The notes beneath the pieces were generated by a model that was given only the letters and a program-made list of their open reading frames with translations, did not search any database and was not told the origin of the DNA. Positions 7,124-15,055 of a stretch of 15,055 bases of DNA are shown one piece after another. Each line of letters begins with the position of its first letter. The first letter of the stretch is position 1. This stretch comes from DATLFI01 sp035524895 (lineage in GTDB: Bacteria > Acidobacteriota > Thermoanaerobaculia > Multivoradales > Multivoraceae), in the NCBI GenBank assembly GCA_035524895.1, contig DATLFI010000238.1:1-15055 (forward strand). Reading direction: 5' to 3'. Position numbers and translations under genes: made by a program.

Positions 7124-8611
7124 TTGTCCCCCGAAGCAAGCGACCCGCGCGCTCTGGAAGCGCGTTCCGGGCTGGCGCCCTGGACGCGCGCCGACCTCCC
7201 CGATGCGCCTATGCCGCGCGGTCTGGGCTGGCTCGCGGCTGTCGGCCCGGGGGTGATCGTGCTCGGCGTCTCGATCGGGTCGGGCGAGTTCCTGCTCGGT
7301 CCGGCGGTGTTCGTGCGCCATGGGCTCACCCTGCTCTGGGTGACCACGGTCGCGCTGATCCTGCAGACGATCTTCAACACCGAGCTCATGCGCTACACGC
7401 TCGCGACCGGGGAACCGGTGTTCACGGGCTTCATGCGTACACGGCCCTCGTCTACGTTCTGGGCCTGGTTCTACTCGATCCTCTACTTCCTGCAGGTCGG
7501 TTGGCCGGCCTGGGCGGCGAACGCGGCGGGCGCGGTGTTCTTCCTGTACGCGCGTCGTCTCGCGGGTCCCGGCGACGCAGGCTCGGTGTACTGGATCGGG
7601 GTCGCGATGTTCCTGCTGTGCGTCGTGATCCTGCTCTTTGGTCGCCGTATCGAGCGCACCCTGGAGCTGCTCAACTGGGTGATGGTGGTTTGCATCCTGG
7701 GCAGCTTCCTGGTGCTGGCGTTGCTCTTCGTGCCGGCGGAGACCTGGCTCGCCGGCGGCGCCGGGCTGGTCGGCCTGGATTCCGAGGGCGGCGGCTTCTC
7801 CTTGCTGCCCGTGGGCGTGGACTGGGTGCTGCTCGCGGCCCTGGTCGCGTACTCGGGCGCTGGCGGTGTGGGCAACGTCACGCTCACCAACTGGGCGCGC
7901 GACCGAGGCTACGGCATGGGCGAGCGCGTCGGTTACATCCCGGCGGCGGTGGGCGGCAAGAAGGTGCAACTCGCGCACACCGGCTTCATGTTCGCGCCCG
8001 ATGAGCCCAACCTGCGGCGATGGCACGGCTGGTGGCGGATCGTGCGCGCTGACCAATGGGGCGTCTTCTTCGTCGGCGGCCTGCTGGGCATGCTCTTGCC
8101 GGCTCTGATCTACGTCGCGGCGCTCGAGCCCGGCACCGACATCCGCGGCCTCGGCATCGCCGCCGCGCTCGCGTCCGCCATGTCGGAGCGCGCCGGCGCG
8201 CTGGTTGCCGGAGCGATCGCGTTCCTCGGGGCCTGGTTGCTCTTCAAGACCCAGCTCGACAGCCTCGAGGGCATGGTGCGCGCGCTCACGGACATGCTGT
8301 GGACCGGCAGCTCGCGCCTTCGCGCCTGGCGCGGCGGCGACGTGCGGCTCGTCTACTACTCCGTGCTCGGCGCTGTCGTGCTGTGGGGCATGATCGCGCT
8401 GCGCTTGGCGCAGCCGATCGTGCTGCTGCAGATCGGCGCCAACGTCGCGGGTGTCGTGTTCATCATCGCGTCGCTGCACCTGCTGTGGGTCAACACCAGG
8501 CTGCTGCCATCAGCGCTTCGACCACCGCTCTGGCGGCGGGGTGCGCTGGTGTTCATGGCGCTCTTCTACGGCGCCTTCTCGGTGCTCTCGGCGGTGAGTC
8601 TCTTCGGGTAG
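7124..8611 (+). CDS. Nramp-like (APC superfamily) transporter lacking DPGN
   Basis: A 495-residue polytopic membrane protein with about 11-12 hydrophobic segments. The first is GPGVIVLGVSIGSGEFLLGP (41-60), aligning with the first Nramp helix. The metal-binding DPGN motif of true Nramp transporters is replaced by roughly GSGE (52-55). The sixth helix reads LVAYSGAGGVGNVTLTNWA (240-258) and has no MPH metal-binding motif. Similar proteins, often annotated Nramp family divalent metal transporter, occur in environmental bacteria with unknown substrate. The start is TTG at 7124, because an in-frame stop at 7112 limits the frame and the segment APWTRADLPDAP (18-29) looks like part of the family's N-terminus; an ATG at 7211 is the alternative. 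Transition-metal transport should not be assumed. Confidence 0.75.
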   Translation: MSPEASDPRALEARSGLAPWTRADLPDAPMPRGLGWLAAVGPGVIVLGVSIGSGEFLLGPAVFVRHGLTLLWVTTVALILQTIFNTELMRYTLATGEPVFTGFMRTRPSSTFWAWFYSILYFLQVGWPAWAANAAGAVFFLYARRLAGPGDAGSVYWIGVAMFLLCVVILLFGRRIERTLELLNWVMVVCILGSFLVLALLFVPAETWLAGGAGLVGLDSEGGGFSLLPVGVDWVLLAALVAYSGAGGVGNVTLTNWARDRGYGMGERVGYIPAAVGGKKVQLAHTGFMFAPDEPNLRRWHGWWRIVRADQWGVFFVGGLLGMLLPALIYVAALEPGTDIRGLGIAAALASAMSERAGALVAGAIAFLGAWLLFKTQLDSLEGMVRALTDMLWTGSSRLRAWRGGDVRLVYYSVLGAVVLWGMIALRLAQPIVLLQIGANVAGVVFIIASLHLLWVNTRLLPSALRPPLWRRGALVFMALFYGAFSVLSAVSLFG

Positions 8612-8625
8612 TAGGGGAGCGTTGC

Positions 8626-11118
8626 CTACTGGTTCCGCAGCGCCCGCATCGGCTCGATGCGCGCGGCGCGCGCCGCCGGGACCATGCCGGCGAGGAAGAT
8701 CACCGCGAGCAGCAGCACTGTGGCGGCCGCGAACACCGCCGGGTCGTTGGCCTCCAGCCCATACAGCAGCGAGCCCGCGAGCTTGCCCAGACCAAGTGCT
8801 CCGGCGGTGCCGAGCACCGCGCCCACACCAGCGAGCAAAGCGACCTGGCGCAGCACGAGTCCCCTGACGCTGCCGCTGTCGGCGCCCAGCGCCATCCGCA
8901 GCCCGATCTCGCGAGTCCGCTGCGCGACCCGATAGGCCACTACACCGTAGAGACCCACGGCGGCGAGCACCGTGGCGAGGATCGCGAACGCCGCGGAGAA
9001 CGTGCTCAGAAGGCGGTCGAGGAACACGCTCTCGCGCACCTGGAGCGCCATCGGGCGCAGGTCCTCGATCGGCAGGTTGGGGTCCAGCGCCTGCACGCGA
9101 GCGCGCACGGTGGAGAGCAACGACTCGGGTTCGCCGCTGGCGCGGACATAGAAGTTGTTGGCGCCTAGGCGCTCGTTCTGGCGATAGGGCAGGAAGAACA
9201 GCGCCGGCACCTCGTCCTTCACGGCGCTGTACTTGGCGTCCTGGACCAGTCCCACGATTTCGATGTCGAGCTCGCCGCCGGACCCGACCTGCATGCGCTT
9301 GCCCACGGCGTCGCGTCCGAGCCCGAACTTCCGCGCGAATGTCTCGTTGACCACGGCCACCTTGGGCGTACCTGCTGCGTCTCGGGCCTCGATCTCGCGT
9401 CCCCCGACGAGCGGGATGCCGAGCGTGCGGAAGTAGTCGGGGCCGATCTCGTTGAACATCGAGTGCGTGTCTGCGTCGGGGTCGGCGGCGAAGCCCTCGA
9501 CTGTCACGTTGCTGCCCCAGTTGCTGCCCGAGATCAGCGGCACCATCGATGCGGTGACCAGGCTCGCGCCCGGCACCGATCGGAGCTCGTCCTCGACCCG
9601 CGCGAAGAGCTCGAGCGACCGAGCCGGCGTGTAGCCGTTGAGCTCGGGCGAGAGGCCGAACGTCAGGAGGTGCTCGGTGTCGATGCCGAGGTCGACCCGG
9701 CTGATGTTGTAGAGGCTGCGAGTGAACAGGCCCGCTGAGATGAGCAGCGTCATGGACAGCGCGACCTGGAGCGTGGCCATGGTCGCGCGGAAGCCGCCCG
9801 CGGCACGCGATCGAGTCGCAGTCCCACCCAGGCTGCGCAGGGAGTGCACCAGGTCGGTGCGGGTGCTGTGCCAGGCCGGCACTAGACCGACCAGCCCAAC
9901 GAGCAGGGAGAGCACGGCGAGGAAGAGCCAGACCGCCGGGCCGATGGAGAGGTCGAGACCGCGCACCGCTTCGGCGGGCAGCAGCGATCGGATGAGCCGG
10001 AGCGTGCCATGGGCCACCAGCAGTCCCAGGAGACCCCCTGCGGCCGCCAGCAGGAACGACTCGGTGAGGAGCTGAGCCAGGAGCTGTCGCCGTCGCGCGC
10101 CGATGGAGAGCCGGACCGCCATCTCGCCGGCACGGTTGGCGCCGCGGGTCAAGAGCAGGTTCGAGACGTTGGCGCATGCGATCAGCAGGACCAGGCCGGT
10201 CACGGCGAAGAGCTGGGTCAACGGACCGTCTGCGTCGTCTCCCACGCTGCTCTGTCCGCGGATGCCGGGGACGAGCGTGAGCTCCTTGGCCTTGAAACGC
10301 TCCAGCGTCTCAGGTGACATGCCCTGCTGCAGGGGGACTTCCACCTCCTGCACGAGGGCGCGGAAGGGGACGTTGATGGCGGTGGTCGCCTGCTCGAGCG
10401 ACATCCCCGGAGCGAGTCGGGCGAACAGGTAGGCCCAGTAGTCACGCCGGTTCTCGTACCCGTTCCAGCCCGGTGACATGGTCCCGCGCAAAGAGAGCGG
10501 CACGAAGAGCTCGGGATCCTGGCCGAGCGTGGTGCCCCGGAAGCCGCGCGGTCCGACACCGACGATAGTCAGCGACTGCCCGTTGACCACGATCTGCCGG
10601 TTGAGCACCCCCGGGTCGGCATCGAATCGGTTGCGCCACGCGTCGTAGACGAGGACCGCGACCGTCCCGGCGCCCGGCGCGGCGTCGTCCTCGGGCTCGA
10701 TCAGGCGGCCGAGCTCCGGCCGCCCGCCGAGGACTTCGAAGTAGCGTCCGGACACCATGAGGCCCTGGCTGCTGCGGGTGTCACCCTGATACGCGAGATT
10801 GGCGCCGAAGGAGCGATGGGCAGCGATCCCGGTGAACGGCCCCGGTTGCCGCTCGAGGTCGCGGAACATGGGGTAGCTGAACACCGCGTCCATGCCGCCG
10901 GCGTTGTTCGAGGAAATCGATCCGGATTTCGGCCCCGGCCCCATCAGGTTGACCAGCCGATCCGGCTCCTCGACCGGAAGCGGCCGGAGCAGCACGACCT
11001 CGTAGAGCGAGAAGATGGCGGCTGTGGCACCCATCCCGAGCGCCAGGGAGAGAGCCGCCACCAGCGTGACGAGCGGGGCCGACAGCAGGGAGCGAACGGC
11101 GAGGCGTAGGTCGATCAC
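8626..11118 (-). CDS. orphan MacB/FtsX-type ABC permease (ADOP family)
   Basis: An 830-residue permease with a duplicated MacB-FtsX architecture. A first membrane helix within 15-45 (LSLALGMGATAAIFSLYEVV) is followed by a periplasmic MacB-like domain to about 295. The first FtsX domain (about 300-425) contains LIACANVSNLLLTRGANR and the coupling stretch RLSIGARRRQLLAQLLTES. A second helix and periplasmic domain follow (about 445-705), then the last FtsX domain (711-830) with RTREIGLRMALGAD and a C-terminal PMRALRNQ. This layout and length match the so-called acidobacterial duplicated orphan permeases. As usual for that group, no ATPase gene is adjacent. Related MacB systems act in export or mechanotransmission in the envelope; the cargo here is unknown. 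Translation starts at GTG with AGAAGG 8 nt upstream. The gene is monocistronic, ending 14 bp from the convergent Nramp-like gene. Confidence 0.88.
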   Translation of the reverse strand: MIDLRLAVRSLLSAPLVTLVAALSLALGMGATAAIFSLYEVVLLRPLPVEEPDRLVNLMGPGPKSGSISSNNAGGMDAVFSYPMFRDLERQPGPFTGIAAHRSFGANLAYQGDTRSSQGLMVSGRYFEVLGGRPELGRLIEPEDDAAPGAGTVAVLVYDAWRNRFDADPGVLNRQIVVNGQSLTIVGVGPRGFRGTTLGQDPELFVPLSLRGTMSPGWNGYENRRDYWAYLFARLAPGMSLEQATTAINVPFRALVQEVEVPLQQGMSPETLERFKAKELTLVPGIRGQSSVGDDADGPLTQLFAVTGLVLLIACANVSNLLLTRGANRAGEMAVRLSIGARRRQLLAQLLTESFLLAAAGGLLGLLVAHGTLRLIRSLLPAEAVRGLDLSIGPAVWLFLAVLSLLVGLVGLVPAWHSTRTDLVHSLRSLGGTATRSRAAGGFRATMATLQVALSMTLLISAGLFTRSLYNISRVDLGIDTEHLLTFGLSPELNGYTPARSLELFARVEDELRSVPGASLVTASMVPLISGSNWGSNVTVEGFAADPDADTHSMFNEIGPDYFRTLGIPLVGGREIEARDAAGTPKVAVVNETFARKFGLGRDAVGKRMQVGSGGELDIEIVGLVQDAKYSAVKDEVPALFFLPYRQNERLGANNFYVRASGEPESLLSTVRARVQALDPNLPIEDLRPMALQVRESVFLDRLLSTFSAAFAILATVLAAVGLYGVVAYRVAQRTREIGLRMALGADSGSVRGLVLRQVALLAGVGAVLGTAGALGLGKLAGSLLYGLEANDPAVFAAATVLLLAVIFLAGMVPAARAARIEPMRALRNQ

Positions 11119-11148
11119 GGCGCGGGCCTTCTCTTGAGTCGTCTGGCG

Positions 11149-11154
11149 ATGGTA
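11149..11154 (-). promoter_or_regulatory. possible -10 box TACCAT for orphan permease
   Basis: TACCAT on the minus strand would place a transcription start near 11142 and give a leader of about 24 nt containing the AGAAGG ribosome site at 11127-11132. No -35 match is seen at 16-18 bp, so support is weak. Confidence 0.25.
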
Positions 11155-11192
11155 CGCGGGTCCACCTCGTGGGTGCCCGATGCAGGCAGGCT

Positions 11193-11221
11193 TTGAGGAT
11201 CGTCGTGCGTTTCGCGATAAT
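11193..11221 (+). promoter_or_regulatory. sigma70-type promoter TTGAGG-17-GATAAT for amidase
   Basis: TTGAGG (11193-11198) and GATAAT (11216-11221) are separated by exactly 17 bp, the best consensus promoter seen in the window. It lies in the AT-richest patch between the divergent permease and amidase genes. A start near 11228 would give a leader of about 60 nt before the ATG at 11290. Confidence 0.6.
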
Positions 11222-11265
11222 GTTTACACAGCGATGCGGCCCTTTGCCAGGTCCCGGCAGCGACC

Positions 11266-11280
11266 GCAGGGATACCCTGC
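11266..11280 (+). promoter_or_regulatory. 6-bp stem hairpin in amidase leader
   Basis: GCAGGG-ATA-CCCTGC is a perfect 6-bp GC-rich stem with a 3-nt loop, ending 9 nt before the ATG at 11290 and downstream of the predicted promoter. The only purine-rich AGGG near the start is inside the stem. If the ATG is used, the hairpin could hinder ribosome loading. There is no T-run, so it is not an intrinsic terminator. Confidence 0.4.
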
Positions 11281-11289
11281 CTTCTACGT

Positions 11290-13017
<1,728 letters not shown>

Positions 13018-13042
13018 GTGGGCCCGCGTGGTGGTCAGTCGG

Positions 13043-14593
13043 TCAGAGCACCAGGTACCAGGCGCCGCTCGCGAGGTCCTGCACGATCAGCGGACCGGCT
13101 GCCTCGTTCGGCTCCAGCGGAAGCCTCACGACGCCACCGGAGGCCTCGGCCTCGACGTTGGCCTCGACCATGCGGTGGTGCACCGCTCCGTCCTCGTCGA
13201 GCCGGCTGAGCCGCATTTGCGCTTTCCCGTCGCATTCCGAGCAATCGACGACCAGCCGTGTAAACGCGCCGTCGGTCTCGCGCCTTGCCGTCGCGGCGCC
13301 TGCGAGGTCGTCGCCCTGGGCGGTCCGACGAAGGCGAGCGGCGGAGACCTCGGGTGGGATCGAGGATCGGATCCATCGCGGATGCCGCAGCGGCTCCTCG
13401 TCCGGTACCAGGCCGAGAACCTCCTTGACCCGGCGACCCTGCTCGAACCTCCCGCGCGCGGCGAAGCGCAGCTCGAGCGGACGCAGGTCGCCGGTGGGAG
13501 AGCGCTCGGTGCGGAAGTACACGAAGTGCCGCCCTCCGAGCTCAGCGAGAGCCAGCTCGACCTGCTCTGGCACGCGGAGCACGCGCCCACTCGAGGCCAC
13601 GGCCCACAATCGCAGCGGCTCGAGCTCGGGCAGGATCCAGGTGTCGTAGGGATGGGCACCGCCGGACGCGCCGCGGCCGCGAGGATCGGCCTCGGGCCGG
13701 TTCGAGACGGTCGTGCCGTCGCGAGCGCCGGCGACGTGATCGCGCCAGTCGTCGTAGTCGGTGCCTGCACCGCGCTGCTGGCGCAGTCGAGCCTTGGCCT
13801 CGGCGTCCAGGATCTCGGGCGCGCGCAGCGGTAGACCCACCACCACGAAGCCGAGGCCGCCGAGCACGCGGGCTACCTCTTCGGCGATCGCCTTGGGATC
13901 CTCGGCTCCGGAGGCCGCGGCTGCGTGTCCCGGGTGGAAGAGATCCGTGCGCAGGTCGAAGCCGTCACTCACCAGCAGCAGCAGGCACGGCGGCCCGGCG
14001 CAGGCGGCAGCCGCTTCGCTGACCAGCAGGTCGGCCCGCCGGCGTAGCAGCCGCGACTCCTCGAGCAGCGCTCGCCCAGCCTGCACGTCACGCGGACGGG
14101 CCGAGAGTCGCAGCCGGTCGAAGGCGTCGGTGCCCCGCTCGGCGGAGATCCGCGCCATCGCCTGCTCCACGTCGCCGGCGCTGCGCGCCACCGGCAGGCG
14201 CTCGACGAACGTCTCGCGGGCCAGCAACGGGTGCACCGCGCCGAGGTCGGCCAGGCGTCGAGACAGCGCGCCGAGGGTGAATGCCGTCACCTGCGGGGTG
14301 TCGGGCTCGCTCAGCGCGAGGTCGAAGTAGACGAGCACGGTCCAGGGAGCGCCGCCGCGAGAGTCGATGTGCTCGATGCGCGTGACCGTGCGCTCGCGCG
14401 CGTCTTCGAGCAGGACCAGATCAGCCGGAGTCAGCCGCGCGACCTGCTTGGGGCCGAGGCGGGGGAACGCGACCGAGACTCTCGCCTCGGTGACCGCGAT
14501 CGCCTCGCGCACTGTGGTGTCGTCGGATGGCTGTTGGGCGGCGAGCGGCGCAATGGTGGCCAGCAGTACGAGGGCTGCGATCCAGGTCTTCAT
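13043..14593 (-). CDS. secreted VWA-like protein with degenerate metal site
   Basis: A 516-residue protein with a clear signal peptide (MKTWIAALVLLATIAPLAAQ), so probably periplasmic or outer-surface. The order of elements resembles the VWFA-related domain proteins abundant in Acidobacteriota: a short beta domain with LTPADLVLLEDARERTVTRIE (55-75), then the first VWA strand WTVLVYFDLALS (84-95), and LLLLVSDGFDLRTD (204-217) matching the later VWA strand. In a canonical metal-dependent adhesion site the first strand ends DxSxS; here it is DLALS, lacking the first serine. The C-terminal part (about 325-380) has a beta-rich RHFVYFRTERSP region like the end of that family. An ATG two codons earlier (14599) is possible. 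It is rejected because the TACCGT box upstream would start the mRNA at about 14597. The ligand is unknown. Confidence 0.7.
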   Translation of the reverse strand: MKTWIAALVLLATIAPLAAQQPSDDTTVREAIAVTEARVSVAFPRLGPKQVARLTPADLVLLEDARERTVTRIEHIDSRGGAPWTVLVYFDLALSEPDTPQVTAFTLGALSRRLADLGAVHPLLARETFVERLPVARSAGDVEQAMARISAERGTDAFDRLRLSARPRDVQAGRALLEESRLLRRRADLLVSEAAAACAGPPCLLLLVSDGFDLRTDLFHPGHAAAASGAEDPKAIAEEVARVLGGLGFVVVGLPLRAPEILDAEAKARLRQQRGAGTDYDDWRDHVAGARDGTTVSNRPEADPRGRGASGGAHPYDTWILPELEPLRLWAVASSGRVLRVPEQVELALAELGGRHFVYFRTERSPTGDLRPLELRFAARGRFEQGRRVKEVLGLVPDEEPLRHPRWIRSSIPPEVSAARLRRTAQGDDLAGAATARRETDGAFTRLVVDCSECDGKAQMRLSRLDEDGAVHHRMVEANVEAEASGGVVRLPLEPNEAAGPLIVQDLASGAWYLVL

Positions 14594-14603
14594 GCACATT
14601 GCA

Positions 14604-14609
14604 ACGGTA
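14604..14609 (-). promoter_or_regulatory. -10-like box TACCGT before VWA-like gene
   Basis: TACCGT on the minus strand ends 11 nt before the ATG at 14593, giving a leader of about 4 nt, and only 5 nt before the ATG at 14599. No Shine-Dalgarno is visible. The short-leader arrangement resembles that of the DUF3311-like gene. Confidence 0.35.
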
Positions 14610-14684
14610 GGAGACGGCTCGGGCTTCCCGCGATCCCGCCGCGAGCCTTGGCGAGAGTCCCTCGATCGGTCTCGCGACCCGGGG

Positions 14685-14707
14685 CCGCGGCAGGGTCCGC
14701 GGCAGGG
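14685..14707. repeat. 11-bp direct repeat, 12-bp period
   Basis: CCGCGGCAGGG occurs at 14685-14695 and again at 14697-14707, separated by one T. It lies in the 223 bp between the divergent VWA-like and OPT genes. The 12-bp spacing is close to one helical turn, so it could bind a regulator on one face of DNA; simple duplication is equally possible. Confidence 0.5.
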
Positions 14708-14730
14708 CCCTCGCGAGTCTACGCTGGTGT

Positions 14731-14748
14731 GGTTCTCGCGGTTCTCGC
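14731..14748. repeat. 9-bp tandem repeat upstream of OPT promoter candidate
   Basis: GGTTCTCGC is repeated twice in exact tandem and ends 7 bp before the TACGAT box at 14756. It covers the place where a -35 element would lie, so it could be an activator or repressor site for the OPT gene. No known regulator site is recognised. Confidence 0.45.
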
Positions 14749-14755
14749 CCTCCGG

Positions 14756-14761
14756 TACGAT
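14756..14761 (+). promoter_or_regulatory. possible -10 box TACGAT for OPT gene
   Basis: TACGAT is a four-of-six match to the -10 consensus. It would start transcription near 14768, leaving a leader of about 55 nt that includes the strong ribosome site before 14823. The hexamer 17 bp upstream (TTCTCG) is a poor -35. Confidence 0.3.
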
Positions 14762-14811
14762 CCCTCGACTGTCCCGAAAGGGCCACCGTCCTTCGCTGGC
14801 TGCCTCATTCC

Positions 14812-14816
14812 AGGAG
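14812..14816 (+). promoter_or_regulatory. Shine-Dalgarno of OPT gene
   Basis: AGGAG lies 6 nt before the ATG at 14823, one of the clearest ribosome sites in the window. It fixes the start of the truncated OPT gene. Confidence 0.7.
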
Positions 14817-14822
14817 TCATCG

Positions 14823-15055
14823 ATGAGCGATCCGACGCCTCAGGCTGCACCGTCCCGACCCGCCGCCGGGCTAGGAGCGGCCGCGTTCGAGCCAGTGCCG
14901 GCCGGTGAGCGGTACCGGCCCTGGATCGGGGACCAGCCCGATCCGCCCGAGGTCACTATCAAGGCGGTGGTCGCCGGGGTGCTCTTCGGCATCACGTTCG
15001 GCGCGGCCAACGCCTACCTGGGCCTGCGGGCCGGTCTGACCATCTCGACGTCGAT
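14823..15055 (+). CDS. OPT-family oligopeptide transporter, N-terminal fragment
   Basis: Only the first 77 codons are present; the gene runs off the right edge. After about 42 polar, Pro/Ala-rich residues comes PEVTIKAVVAGVLFGITFG (43-61), then AANAYLGLRAGLTISTS (62-76). This matches the first membrane segment and the very conserved AANAYLGLKxGLT signature of OPT/YSL transporters. Members of this family import oligopeptides or metal-chelate compounds, usually with protons, and full-length bacterial proteins are about 600-700 residues. AGGAG 6 nt upstream supports the start. The gene is divergent from the secreted VWA-like protein across 223 bp of promoter DNA. Family assignment is strong despite the short fragment; the substrate and the integrity of the rest are unknown. 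Confidence 0.85.
   Translation, partial: MSDPTPQAAPSRPAAGLGAAAFEPVPAGERYRPWIGDQPDPPEVTIKAVVAGVLFGITFGAANAYLGLRAGLTISTS

Overview
The window is about 15 kb of very GC-rich (roughly two-thirds GC by eye), densely coded bacterial chromosome. It holds ten essentially complete protein genes and the 5' end of an eleventh. I see no tRNA, rRNA, CRISPR array, insertion sequence, integrase or phage gene. An orphan MacB/FtsX-type permease of the ADOP kind, a secreted VWA-like protein of the kind common in Acidobacteriota, an Nramp-like carrier lacking the DPGN motif and a DUF3311-like/SSS gene pair together suggest Acidobacteriota or a similar high-GC soil or marine lineage (Myxococcota or Gemmatimonadota are alternatives). 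The phylum call is inference from gene content only.

Layout. An AmpG-like MFS permease (minus, 81-1757) is divergent from a 69-residue PspC-domain protein (plus, 1932-2141). A type II NADH dehydrogenase-like flavoprotein follows (plus, 2201-3523). Next comes a two-gene operon of a small DUF3311-like membrane protein and a sodium:solute symporter (plus, 3582-5449, joined by an ATGA overlap). The symporter overlaps by 7 bp the 3' end of a convergent FadD-like acyl-CoA synthetase (minus, 5443-7017). That gene is divergent from the Nramp-like transporter (plus, 7124-8611), which converges with 14 bp to spare on an 830-residue orphan permease (minus, 8626-11118). Across a 171-bp promoter region lies an exported amidase-signature enzyme (plus, 11290-13017). 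It converges on a secreted VWA-like protein (minus, 13043-14593), which is divergent from an OPT-family transporter running off the right edge (plus, from 14823).

How the genes work together. Apart from the DUF3311-like/SSS pair, genes alternate in strand and look singly transcribed, so this is a housekeeping and transport neighbourhood rather than one pathway. Seven of eleven products are predicted membrane proteins, and two more appear to be exported (amidase, VWA-like protein). A loose theme of peptide, amide or organic-acid uptake and use is possible (OPT, amidase, SSS, acyl-CoA synthetase), but nothing in the sequence proves it.

Most interesting signal. Several genes without a convincing Shine-Dalgarno have a TAnnnT -10-like hexamer next to the start codon. 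In three of them (MFS, PspC, NADH dehydrogenase) it sits at exactly -12 to -7 from the A of ATG. Two others have it 3 to 4 nt further away. That is the signature expected of leaderless transcription. Other genes here (acyl-CoA synthetase, OPT, orphan permease) have ordinary Shine-Dalgarno leaders, so two initiation modes seem to coexist. I found no clearly new multi-gene system.
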